In this document: positions 1-9,864 of the stretch, in pieces | Layout: every line of letters begins with the position of its first letter | How positions within the stretch are numbered: position 1 is the first letter of the stretch | Assembly: GCA_021018995.1 (NCBI GenBank) | Contig: CM037596.1 | Coordinates: 104,515,416-104,579,415, forward strand | Origin: Chloranthus sessilifolius | Lineage: Eukaryota; Streptophyta; Magnoliopsida; Chloranthales; Chloranthaceae | Direction of reading: 5' to 3' | Length of the DNA: 64,000 nt | Notes under the pieces: generated by a model | What the model was told of the DNA's origin: nothing | Seen by the model: only the letters and a program-made list of their open reading frames with translations | Databases searched by the model: none | Program-made: the position numbers and the translations under genes

Positions 1-290
1 ATCAATACTCTCTATTGATCGATCAATGGTCTATTAATTGATCGATCACCACTCTGTTGATAGATCAATGACTTCCTTATTGATCGATCAATAGCCTACT
101 GTGATCGATCAACAAACCTTGTTGATCGATCAATACCCTAAACATTAATCGATCAATACCCTCATTGATCGATCAACCACCCAAAATGTGAGTACTAAAC
201 CTCACCAACATTGATCAATCACCACCCTGTGTTGATCGATCAATTACCAAATTGATCGATCAATCTCTCTGTTGATCGATCAATATAGAC
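1..290. repeat. Array of TTGATCGATCAA palindromes (3' spacer of element A)
   Basis: About seven perfect copies of the 12 bp palindrome TTGATCGATCAA, plus one- or two-base variants, spaced roughly 20-35 bp apart. The same motif fills the middle of the element A LTR (5869-6466) and of the related solo LTR (43584-44129), but the flanks here do not match those LTRs. The array lies about 195 bp downstream of the chromodomain stop of element A. By analogy with elements B and D it is best read as the spacer between pol and an extra gene to the left of the window, not as LTR. That placement is inference. Confidence 0.7.
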
Positions 291-483
291 TGTGTCATAG
301 TTTCTGAACACAGTCACGTCCTTACAGCGAAGGATCCACATTCTGAGATCAAGGTTACATGTACATCCCATACAGAACCCGCAAAAACAAATTTCTCGAG
401 TCAATGATGCGTGCTCATACATAATAACACAATCATGGTGATGACTCCTCAAGTGAACACAGAAGAAAATTTTACCTCTCATG

Positions 484-2090
484 TTAGGTGAACAAGTGCG
501 GATACTGCTCGTGAATCTCAGTTGCGCGCTCCCATGTAGCTTCCGAATCTGAATAATTTCTCCACTTGACGAGTACCAATGGCATCAACTTGGTCCGCAA
601 AACTTGATCTCGATGATCCAAGATCATAATTGGTTCCTCAATGACCGTCAAGTCCTCTTGTAACTCTATCGGTTTGAAATCCAAGACGTGAGTCGGGTCG
701 CGCACGTATCGTCGCAGTATGGAAACATGAAAAATGTTATGCATGCTCGCCAACTACGGTGGCAAAGCAATTCGATAAGCGACTTCGCCAACCTGTCCAA
801 GTACCTCAAATGGGCCGACATATCGAGGACTAAGCTTCCCACGTTTTCGGAAGCGCATGGCGCCCTTGGTTGGCGGGATCTTCACAAAGACCTTGTCTCC
901 AACCTGAAAAATAGTGGTTAAGTCTATAGCCAACCATTTTAACTATGACTAGCAACTTTTTCAAACGTATTTGGGTATACCTGAAACTCAACGTGCGTCC
1001 GATGGAGATCGGCATAGCTCTTTTGGTGACTTTGAGCAACCTTCAATCTTTCACGGATCAACCGAACTGTCTCGGTTGTACTGTCCACGATATCAGGTCC
1101 CAAAACAAGCTTCTCACTGACATCTTTCCAATTCAAAGGAGATCTGCATCGTCGTCCATACAAGGCTTCATAAGGCGCCATCCCAATGCTCGACTGATAG
1201 CTGTTATTGTAAGCGAACTCGATCAGAGGCAAATGTTGATCCCATGAACCATGAAAATCTAACATACATGCACGCAACATATCCTCTATAATTTGGTTGA
1301 CTCTCTCAGTCTGCCCATTTGTCTGAGGATGAAACGCTGAGCTAAACTCCAATTTAGAACCCATGCCTTCCTGAAACCGTCGCCATAGTTGCGACGTATA
1401 GAGTGGATCTCTATCACACACGATGCTGACTGGTATGCCATATAACTGAACTATCTCCTTCATGTACAGCTCTGTAAGCTTATTGGCTGTATATGTAGTC
1501 CGATACGGCAGAAAATGGGCAGACTTCGTCAGTGGATCTACAATGACCCAGATGGCATTATTCTTCCTCAATGTGCTCGGCAATCCCAAAATAAAATCCA
1601 TAGAAATGGCTTCCCATTTCCACTCTGGTACTGGCAAAAGTTGTAACAAACCCACTGGATTCCGATGGTCTACTTTCACCTGCTGGCAGACCAAACACCG
1701 AGAAACATAATCTGTAACATCTTTCTTCAGTCCTCTCCACAAAAAACTTCACTTGAGATCTTGGTACATCTTAGTACTCCCAGGATGTATAGTATACATA
1801 GACTTGTGTGCTTCCTCTAAAATTGTATCTTTAAGATCTTTCATATCAGGTATGCACATCCGATCTCTAAATAACAAAGTGTCATAATCTTTGATGGTAA
1901 AATCAGGCCTGTTCCAGTTGATCACATCCTTTCTAATGGCTATAAGCTTATCGTCAATCATTTGGAGCTTACGCACGTTATCAAATAACGTGGGCCGTAT
2001 CACAATAGTAGCCATCAATGCCCCTGAACCCTTGACGCCAATCAATGTATCGCACAAGGTCAGGTCCTCGAGTAGATGTCACCGATGTAC
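484..2090 (-). pseudogene. Integrase and chromodomain of element A
   Basis: Zinc-binding H2C2 region (end of the 1749-2057 frame into 1742), then a DDE integrase core: W-K-W-E-A-I-S-M-D-F near 1610, V-C-D-R-D-P near 1420, and H-P-Q-T-N-G-Q-T-E-R near 1320. The GPY/F-type C-terminus follows, then a chromodomain near 500-620 with I-L-D-H-R...V-L-V-K-W-R...A-T-W-E-R. The reading frame is open from 1742 to 981, shifts across a 77 bp insert (904-980), and resumes. An in-frame TAG near 755 stands where element B has Gln (LPPQL). The stop is at 484-486. The integrase would insert cDNA; the chromodomain is thought to steer it to histone-marked chromatin. Confidence 0.85.
904..980 (-). other. 77 bp GT-AG intron-like insert within integrase
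   Basis: On the minus strand the coding sequence reads TTTCAG, then GTATAC..., and ends ...TATTTTTCAG before GTTGGAGAC. The insert has a donor (CAG/GTATAC), a CTTAAC branch-point-like site about 16 bases before the end, a T-rich tract and a TTTTTCAG acceptor. It contains stops, and 77 is not a multiple of three, yet removing it joins the two integrase frames exactly (VEFQ to VGDKVF). Elements B (near 14170) and D (near 57175) have uninterrupted coding here. The direct repeat TTTCAGGT flanks it, as expected of an intron gained by insertion. No splicing evidence is available. Confidence 0.6.
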
Positions 2091-3293
2091 TCAGGTGATA
2101 AGATGTGTCAACTGAGCTGAAGACTTCCTGCTCAAAGCATCTGCCACAATGTTGGCCTTCCTAGGGTGATACTGGATGGAACAATCATAATCTTTCAAGA
2201 ACTCCATCCATCTGCGCTGTTGCATGTTCAAATCCTTCTGGGTAAACAGATACTTGAGACTTTTATGGTCGGTGTAGATATCAAATGTCTCACCGTATAA
2301 GTAGTGCCTCCAGATCTTCAAAGCAAAGATCACCGCCGCTAACTCCAGATCATGAGTTGGGTAATTTCTCTCATGTTCCTTAAGCTGTCTAGAGCCGTAT
2401 GCGATAACCTTTTTATGCTGGTTAAGGACACAACCCAAACCACTATAAGATGCGTCACTGTAGATAGCGAAACCCCCTCTGCCAGAAGGTATTGCTAATA
2501 CCGGTGCTGTAGTCAGACGCGTCTTCAGTTCCTAGAAACTCTTCTCACATCGATCGGTCCATTCAAACTTAGCATTCTTCTTGGTAAGCTGAGTAAGTGG
2601 ACTCGAGAGTTTGGAGAACCCCTCTATAAACTGTCTGTAGTATCCTGCTAACCCAAGAAAACTACGGACCTTTGTTACTGTTCTCGGCTGTTCTCAATTC
2701 ACAACAGCCTCAATCTTCGTCGGGTCGACTATTATACCCTTAGCAGAGACAATATGGCCCAAGAAACTAACTTGGTCCAGCCAAAACTCACACTTACTAA
2801 GCTTCGCATATAATTTGTGATCTCTGAGGGTCTATAAAGCAACGTGTAGATGTCCTTCATGTTCTTCCTTTGTCTTGGAATAGACAAGGATGCCATCTAT
2901 AAAGACAACCACAGACTTATCCAACTGTGGTTTAAACACTTGGTTCATCAGGTCCATGAAAGATGCAGGTGTGTTCGTCAATCCAAATGGCATAACCAAG
3001 AATTCATAATGCCCATATCTAGTTCTGAACGTCGTCTTCTCAACATCTTCTGCTTGGACGCTTAGCTGATGGTAACTTGATCTCAAGTCAATCTTCGTAA
3101 AGAACCTCGCTCCTTGTAACTGATCAAACAGATCATCGATCCTAGGAAGCGGGTAACGATTCTTAATCATCAACTTGTTCAACTGCCGATAGTCAATGCA
3201 CAGACGCATTGAGCCATCCTTCTTTCTGACAAATTACACAGGTGCTCTCCAAGGAGACACACTTGGTCGAATGAACCCTTTATCAAGCAGTTC
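2091..3293 (-). pseudogene. Reverse transcriptase and RNase H of element A
   Basis: The RT begins with the [11 protein letters not shown] block near 3200 and continues through [10 protein letters not shown] and the F-G-L-T-N block. The catalytic loop reads F-I-D-G near 2895, so the second Asp of the usual VDD is Gly. RNase H has [23 protein letters not shown] and A-D-A-L-S-R. Stops fall mostly at Gln or Trp codons: TAA near 3296 (E-Q-L-stop-E-L), TAG near 2832, TGA replacing Trp near 2695, TAG near 2532. The frame is otherwise kept, which points to point-mutation decay. Confidence 0.85.
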
Positions 3294-3950
3294 TTATAGT
3301 TGCTCCTTTAACTCTTGTAATTCTGCTGGAGCCTTAAATACTGGTTGAGTGCCTGGAACCAGATTTATTGCAAACTCAATCTCCCGAGCTGGTGGTAGTC
3401 CTGGCAAATCCTCAGGGAACACATCGGGATATTCGCATGCAATGTGAATATCCGATATCACATTCGTCTCTTCCCTCTGCTCTTGTAGAAAGGCCATATA
3501 TCCACTGTATCCACTCTTCATCATCTTTTCGGCCCGAATAGCAAATATCAACGGAGCTACCTTAGACTTCACCTCGAAGAATCTGAATGATCGCTCCTTT
3601 GGAGGGCGAAAAACCACTATCTTCCGAAGACAATCAACGCTCGCGTGGTAAGCGGATAGCCCTCCTATTCCTAGAATGATGTCGAATCCCTTCATATCTA
3701 ATAAAATTAAATCTGTCAGTGTCTCGTGATCATCTACTGACACTATCACTGATTTACACACTGTGAGTGCATTCACTGCACTACCTGTAGGAATGGACAC
3801 TGTCAATATAAAATCTAGCTGCTCAGGAGTGGCACTCAATTCTTTCGTAAATTGAGGCCTTACGAATGAATGCGTAGAGCCTGGTTCTATTAAGACTCGA
3901 GCTCTATGAAAACAAATATCAGAACTCCTATACACTTTCAGCTCACCTAT
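3294..3950 (-). pseudogene. Retropepsin-type aspartic protease of element A
   Basis: A 213-residue open stretch (3294-3935) with V-L-I-E-P-G-S-T-H-S-F near its start, where the active copy in element D has D-P-G-S-T. Here the catalytic Asp is Glu, which should abolish activity. Further on come I-L-G-I-G-G-L-S (canonical I-L-G-M-D-W-L-S) and the linker F-P-E-D-L-P-G-L-P-P leading into reverse transcriptase. It would release the Gag and Pol products from the polyprotein. Confidence 0.8.
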
Positions 3951-4061
3951 AAGTCAGTCTCAATATTAGATCAAGCGTTTAAGATATGTGTGTGTATGTG
4001 TACTAACCTCCTAAATATTTAATCAAAACAACTCTACATTCCTTAGTTCCAGTATATCCTA

Positions 4062-4571
4062 CTAGATAAATAATCTCACTTGAAATTTAATCATACCTTG
4101 GATGACATCATTCGATGTCAGAGCATCGGTCGCGGTAACAGCATATGCTCGACCTTGAACCACAAGTCGAGAAGATCTCTGCGTAGATACCAATCCTGAC
4201 CGCTCTTTGCCGTCTTTGCTCTCCTCTGGGCAATTCCTAACCAAGTGGCCCATCTTGCCACACCTGAAACACGCCCCTGTCTCCCTCCTGCACTCCTCTG
4301 TCTTGTGTGGTTTCCCACATTTTACACATGACATAGCTGGAGTGAACGAAGAGACCCTTGAAGGTCCCTGGGTCACTGAGGCTCCGCTACCAGAAGACCC
4401 AGACGGTCAAAATGGTCTGGAAGATGTAGGCAGTGCTGCTCTCTGGTACGAACTCAGACCCGAAGAAATCGCCGGTCGGGAGTGTGTAGGGTATCTCGGA
4501 GGTCTGGAGAATCTAGCCCTCTTGTTCTGCTCAGAGTCCTGAGTCTTGAGAATCTAGCCCTCTTGTTCTGC
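4062..4571 (-). pseudogene. C-terminal gag fragment with zinc knuckle, element A
   Basis: The nucleocapsid end of Gag has two cysteine motifs: a first C-x2-C-x4-H block (C-V-K-C-G-K-P-H) and a canonical CCHC knuckle C-F-R-C-G-K-M-G-H-L-V-R-N-C, which binds RNA. It is followed by the V-Q-G-R-A-Y-A-V-T tail shared with element D. Upstream a Pro/Ser/Arg-rich linker is readable to about 4571, where coding sequence stops and LTR sequence begins. The usual 250-300 residue capsid part is absent. Confidence 0.8.
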
Positions 4572-4966
4572 GCTTGGAAATCTGTGCCATCAGGATCATG
4601 CTCTAGATGATCCCAAGGATAAATCACGAAGTGTCTGCTCATATAGCGAAAACCAAGCAGACACTGTCCAGCAGTGGTAGATCAAGTCATCACAAGGCAT
4701 TTAAAATAGAAAGAAACAATAAACAAAACTTGTATCTAAATATATCAAAAGAATATACATTCCCAAAAAGGAACCAAGAAGAACCACTGGTGATGGACAT
4801 CCATCACCCAAAACAATGGTTCCTAATAATAGTTCCAATAGAATGTATAGTAATACAATAAAAGGAAAATATCTAAAGAACATAAATACAGAAGTGGCCA
4901 CCAGACACACAATAATCCAAAGGTTTACATAAAATCCCAAAAATAGTAGACTCGTATACCCAGATT

Positions 4967-5077
4967 AAGGATAAAAATCGTCCGCCTGGATGTCAGTCTC
5001 CTCATCCTCAGCCTCAGCCTCTAGATCAGGCTGATAGTCAGGGTCGCTCTCGGTGCCAGGAACTCTAGCCTCAGAAC
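4967..5077 (-). other. Acidic LTR reading frame, element A
   Basis: Follows a TTTTAG/GT acceptor-like site at 5078/5077. It encodes about 36 residues rich in Glu and Asp, containing E-S-D-P-D-Y-Q-P-D and ending A-D-D-F-Y-P then TAA. The ending resembles the acidic frames of LTRs B and D (D-S-D-Y...E-E-F-F / P-E-D-F-F). No upstream ATG is visible, so it could be a terminal exon or a decayed frame. Confidence 0.45.
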
Positions 5078-5868
5078 CTAAAATGTTAATGAAAATAGGG
5101 TGAGCTACATCCTAGCTCAATAGAAGAATACCAACTAAAGTGTAATGAATATGCAGGACATGATATTTCAAAATAGGAAATCAAATCAGAATGTATAAAC
5201 AGGCAAAATCAGGTTAAATACTGAGTTTGTAAATAAGAAACAGCTATTATGAAAATGTATATTCAGTGACTTAAATTGTATTTGTTTTCTAACTTAAGAA
5301 ACTCCCGTGAATATATAACACGGAGTAAACAGGAATTTACCGATAGGAAATTCCAACCAATCGTCGTTCACATGAACAATTTTAGGGTACAACAATGCCT
5401 CATCTATGGAGTGCAATTGTGTTAAGGGATTACAAGCAGATGCCCAAGTGTGTTAGGCACGGATATACTACCGGGTCGGTAGGGATCATCTGGTTAAATC
5501 ATCAAATCACATATACACATAGACCTCACAGATTAAATAGCAAAAATCAGGAGCAGGTTTTAGAATATAAATCAAAAAACAGAAATCAGAGATAGAAGGA
5601 ATTTATAATATACCTACATGCTTGTTAAAACAGAAATCATGGCGCAGATATGAAATAAACATGAAATCATACTAAAAAACAATTTAGGTTGGTTTTCCCT
5701 ACCTCAGGTCAGACCTCTTTCTAAGCAAATCTAAAGCTTTTCAAAGTGTCAAGGTCTGATCCTAGACCATAAATGCAGTATACTATGTATCAGGTATGTC
5801 AGAAAGTCAACTGGCTCGGTGTCCAGTAGCATGTAATTTACACAAACAAAACAGGACAAAAATAGGGG

Positions 5869-6466
5869 TGATTGATCGATCAACACCCTTATTGATCGAT
5901 CAATCCTCCTTGTTGATCGATCAATAGCCCCATTGATCGATCAATACCCTCAGCTCAACTCACCAGTAATAGAGGTAGTTGATCGATCAACACCCTTCAT
6001 TGATCGATCAATACCTTAATTGATCGAGCAATACTTCCCTTTTCTTCGCACTCTGTCATAGCCAAATTGATCGATCACCAGCTCGGTTGATCGATCAATA
6101 TGTCATATTGATCGATCAATGACCTCATTGATCGATCAATAGCTCAAACCTTCAAAATTCCCTCCTTCTGTTCCCTTTTGTAATTTATAGAGATTGATCG
6201 ATCAATACTTCTCATTGGTCGATCAATACACACAAGTGATCGATCAATGCCTTCATTGATCGATCAACACCAGCCATTGATCGATCGCTTTCTCTGTGTT
6301 CGATCAATGCTCATAATTGATTGATCAATTCACTAATTGATCGATCAACACCTTGCCATCATTGAACTTCCAGAATTTCAGTGTTATGTTCCCCTTTTTT
6401 GTCTTATACGAATTGATCGATCAATCACTTCATTGATCAATCAATCTAGCATTGATCGATTAATAA
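5869..6466. repeat. TTGATCGATCAA palindrome array in LTR of element A
   Basis: More than a dozen TTGATCGATCAA palindromes and variants, usually spaced about 20-22 bp apart, with a few longer gaps. It begins about 145 bp downstream of the GTGAGC donor on the minus strand, so it would lie in transcribed leader or intron sequence rather than in the upstream promoter. Confidence 0.8.
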
Positions 6467-7211
6467 TGACAGCTTCAGTTCATTAATGGAGGTCACTTAT
6501 TTCTCCTCCATTTGACCTATCTTTATTAATGGTTTCTCATAACCATTAATACACACACAAACATATATATAAGAGCTTTCATTTGCCCAAATCTAAACGT
6601 ATAAGCTCACCTTTACTTGGGCTCTTTCGGGGTCTCGGCAATTGATCCGAAAAAGGGTTTTGGACCTGGAACCCGATCTGTATCGCCGGTGTGACTTTGA
6701 TACGTAATGTATCGACTCCGATTCAGCACGCGGAGGTCTCACACGCACTCAGACTGCGCTTGAGTTCGCTTTATTGTACTCACCCTACCTCATCTCATAC
6801 CAACGCACGATCTCCGTAGCTCTAACTCCCTTTTCTCGCAGAACACACTCTATCCCAACCTAGCTATAGGTTTCTTTGTTCAAGAACAATAGGAAGAAGA
6901 AGGGATACCTCTCCAGATGTCTCCCTTCCTTTATAAGCTACATAAACTGAAATACCTCTGATATTTCAGTTTAGACTCTAATTTAAACTCCGGTGTGAAA
7001 CACCCACACGATCTCTACGGCGTAACGTGCTACGTCGACATCCTACACAACTCAAACTTAAGCGAGAATTCACGTGTGAATTCATCTAACTACGATGTAA
7101 CTTTATGTCAACTAATATTGATTACAAATTTTTAAAATCTGTCTCGATTTTTGTGCCAGGCACGCATATCGAAACAGTCAGTTTCTTATTCAAAATTTCA
7201 AGGTTGTTACA

Positions 7212-7392
7212 ATATATATATAAAATGGGAAACGACTATATGACTCGAGTCATGGGACATAAGCTCATGACTCGAGCGCCTATTGATTGCATGTCACATC
7301 AAGTGACTAAAAAGTCAGTCCGATGTGACATATAGCCAATGGTAGCTCGAGTCGTGAGATTGCCCTAGGTCTCGGGTGAGGGGATCATTACC

Positions 7393-7423
<31 letters not shown>

Positions 7424-7530
7424 CGCCCTTGCACATGATTAAAAACAAAGACTTGATATTTTGGAGACTTTTGTCATTTGAAAACACCATCAAATCCATC
7501 TGGTTTGAAAGCTATGTTCTAAAGATATAA
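7212..7530. other. Unannotated spacer between elements A and B
   Basis: No gene was recognised. It holds an (AT)n microsatellite at about 7393-7420 and the partly repeated motif ATGACTCGAG (near 7240 and 7265). The last five bases, TATAA, are the left TSD of element B. Confidence 0.6.
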
Positions 7531-8284
7531 TGTAATATCCCTGATATTTTTAACCTATTTTCGTTTACCTCGGGAAGCGTGCCCGGAAAATACGGTATAA
7601 TATTTTTGGACTTTTAGTAAGATAAGGCTATGATAAGACTAGTGGTAAGAGGTTTTTGTCAAACGATGTGTGCAAGTCATGTAAGCGATGACTTACACCA
7701 TAACGTAGGTGTTTGTGGTTAGCGTCGGACATTTTTTTTATTTTAAGAGATAAGTTACAAAAATATAATATCTAGATATTAATTTGTTTAGTTTTCGGTT
7801 ATAAGAGAGAGTGTGCAAGAGAAGATTAATCTCTATCTCTCGTTGGAAATTTAAGCCTTAAAGGCCTTGCTTCATTGATCTTAGATCTTGTAAGATTTAG
7901 AACCCCTCTTCACATCTCAACCATTAATTAACCTTAGATTTGTATTGGATCATTTTGATCTATAGAAAGAGAAGAGTGATGTGGAGAGTGAGAACCTCGT
8001 GATTTGGTTGATGATGAGGTATGGTCACCTTATTGGATGGACTGAAGTGAAAATTTGAACTGCTGAGCTTTGAGATGTTTTCCGATGCGTGATTGGGGCA
8101 ACGGAAACAACTAAATATACGTCAAAAGGTAGGTTTTTAAAAACCTGTTAGTTAAACATGTTATGTTGTATTTTGTTTAGTTTATAAAGGTAATTATTGG
8201 CTAAACAACAATGCGTAAAAAAGAAGAAAATTTAGAAAAGGATCTCAGATCCAAATTTTTACAAAATTTCATGTCTGAGAAAAT

Positions 8285-8455
8285 CGACTGTCGATTTTCA
8301 AATCGAGGGTCGAATTTCAGAATCGACCATCGAATTGAAAATCGAGTGTCGATTTTCAATTTTTTATGCCTGAAGTGTAAATTCGAAATTCGAGGGTCGA
8401 ATTTAGAATCGACCATCGAATTTCAAATTCGACCCGCAATTAATTAGAATTCGAG
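8285..8455. repeat. TCGA-type palindrome block in LTR of element B
   Basis: Repeated pieces such as ATCGAGGGTCGAATTT, AATCGACCATCGAAT and GAGTGTCGATTTTC, together forming inverted TCGA-centred repeats. A partner block occurs in the internal spacer (15120-15300), including the shared 14-mer TTCGACCCACAATT, which is also in the 3' LTR near 18322. Confidence 0.65.
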
Positions 8456-9338
8456 GTCAACATTCTGGCATTCAAATCTTTTGTTGGATTTTTGATCCGC
8501 AATCTCTTAGTTTGATTTTTGGTTTTATATTAACACTGAGAGTGTTAATATATGTAGGTTTTGATTGTTGGGAGTCCTTGGTGAGGACTTTTTTTTTGCA
8601 CTTGATTGGAAGCTCTTTGTTAAGGTAGGGGAACCTTGCATTTTAATTGCATTAAATTGTAAGTAAAACATTTCTTTTTAAATTAAGAAGTATAAATTTG
8701 GAAATTCATTTGCACAGCATGAATAAAACTCTGATTATATGACACAAATCTGAAAATTTGGAAACTTCGTTATAACTAAGAACTTTGCAAATTGAACCTC
8801 AGAACCTCAGTTAAATCTTAAATCAGAACTTTTGAATCAGAACTTCCGAAAATCAGTATTATGTTATGAATATAAGTATTGAAATACGTTAGCATTTGCA
8901 TTCGATTTAAGGTACGTCAGAACGATGCCCTAGATTCTACCAACCGTGTTGACGGTATAACTTTGGCGCAAGTTTCCCTCATAGCGTAGGGGCTTGTTGC
9001 ATTCAGAAAAAGGGTTCATGAACGACGATGGTCAGTAGGGTTTTCCCATCGGTAATGCACCTTGCTCTCATGCTATAGGAAATTTGAGAGATAAAATTAA
9101 GTTATAAATTTAATATAAGAAGCATGCTCAGTCAGAAAATTTCGAACACATCAGATTTATGTATTCAGTTTTAACTCAGGATTAGAACTGGAGATTTCGT
9201 TTGCAAAGCATCATTTGAAAACCATATTTGATTCGAATTCTGTCTTTTGAAAAACCTTTACTTATAATGAAATGCAAATAGATCTGTTTCCTCTATTGGG
9301 CTTTGTTGTTGTAGCTCACCCTCGACTATACGTCACAG

Positions 9339-9433
9339 GTGCTGAGACTGATTTGGGATCGGAGGATTTGGAGGATTCTGACTATATTCCTGAGGAGGAA
9401 TTAGATTTACCTGCTGAGGAGTTCTTCCCTTGA
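9339..9433 (+). other. Acidic LTR reading frame, element B
   Basis: Directly follows GTCACAG/GT, with a CTCAC branch-point-like site about 20 bases upstream. About 30 codons ending in TGA, with E-D-S-D-Y-I-P-E-E-E-L and then L-P-A-E-E-F-F-P. The 3' LTR copy (stop ending at 19288) keeps the body but has a damaged beginning. The first codon is split with one base before the junction (phase 1), the same phase as in elements A and D. Confidence 0.5.
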
Positions 9434-9770
9434 TTTCTAAATCCTATATTTTTGGTATTTTGTTTGAATATTGTTTTGAATATTGGGCCCTAGGCCTTAT
9501 TTTGTTCTTTTGATATCACTTGAGGAACCATCATCGTGAACCATTAGTTTAGGTGTTGGATTGGCCATCACCGGTGGTTCCTTTTGGTTCCTCATAGTGA
9601 TAGATTTGTTATATCAAGCTTTTGATTTATGGTTTATCTCTACTTTGCCTCTGTTTTAGATCATTGTTATGTGCCGGCTTCTGTTTGAATACGGCTTATT
9701 GAGAAATCAATAAGTTGATGAACCGGCCTTTCCTATACCGTAAGGATTGGAAAAGTCGGGTCGTCACAGT

Positions 9771-9786
9771 TGGTATCAGAGCCATG
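9771..9786 (+). other. Primer-binding site of element B (initiator-Met tRNA)
   Basis: TGGTATCAGAGCCATG, two bases after the LTR end, complementary to the 3' end of plant initiator-Met tRNA. It primes minus-strand cDNA synthesis. Confidence 0.95.
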
Positions 9787-9864
9787 CTCTAGGTTCAGAG
9801 TCTTAGGACTAGGGATAGATTGTCTTGACAATCTTACTGATCAATTGTTATTGTTTTTCAACAA

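Larger units (their letters stand above)
1..7211 (-). mobile_element. Ty3/gypsy chromovirus, element A (partial)
   Basis: Reading right to left: 5' LTR (4572-7211), the zinc-knuckle end of gag, protease, reverse transcriptase, RNase H, integrase and a chromodomain. This order and the C-terminal chromodomain are typical of plant chromoviruses; the long LTRs suggest a Tekay-like lineage. The N-terminal half of gag, the primer-binding site and the left end of the LTR are missing at a junction near 4571. The 3' LTR would lie left of the window. Pol has many in-frame stops, so the copy is dead. The right LTR end (GTTGTTACA, 7211) abuts (AT)n, and no TSD could be tested. Confidence 0.85.
4572..7211 (-). 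repeat. 5' LTR of element A (left end truncated)
   Basis: Aligns along its length with the intact solo LTR at 42269-44840, apart from the first 15-20 bases (TGTGACAGCCC...), which are missing at the gag junction. On the minus strand it starts TGTAACAACC (7211). A TATA-like box (plus 6930-6935) lies about 280 bp in, a strong donor AAAG/GTGAGC at 6611/6610, a palindrome array at 5869-6466, an AG/GTAGGGAAAA motif near 5700, and a GTAGCTCACCCT block near 5105, before an acidic reading frame. The splice features are inferred from consensus only. Confidence 0.85.
7531..9768 (+). repeat. 5' LTR of element B
   Basis: 2,238 bp, TGTAATATCC...GGGTCGTCACA. TATA-like TATAAGAGA near 7800, donor AAAAG/GTAGGT at 8128/8129, palindrome-rich block 8285-8455, second donor-like TTAAG/GTAGGGGAA near 8624, branch-point/acceptor block GTAGCTCACCCT...GTCACAG near 9312-9338, acidic frame 9339-9433. 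The first ~370 bp and last ~400 bp match the 3' LTR nearly exactly; the middle differs mainly at CAG/CTG positions. Confidence 0.93.

Noticed and set aside
240-482. 80-residue minus-strand frame downstream of the chromodomain
   Set aside because: It runs into the palindrome array, has no recognised domain and shows no homology to the extra gene of B or D.
5869-6466. Array as a satellite or centromeric repeat
   Set aside because: Only a short motif is conserved, with no monomer of fixed length; it is confined to LTRs and element spacers.
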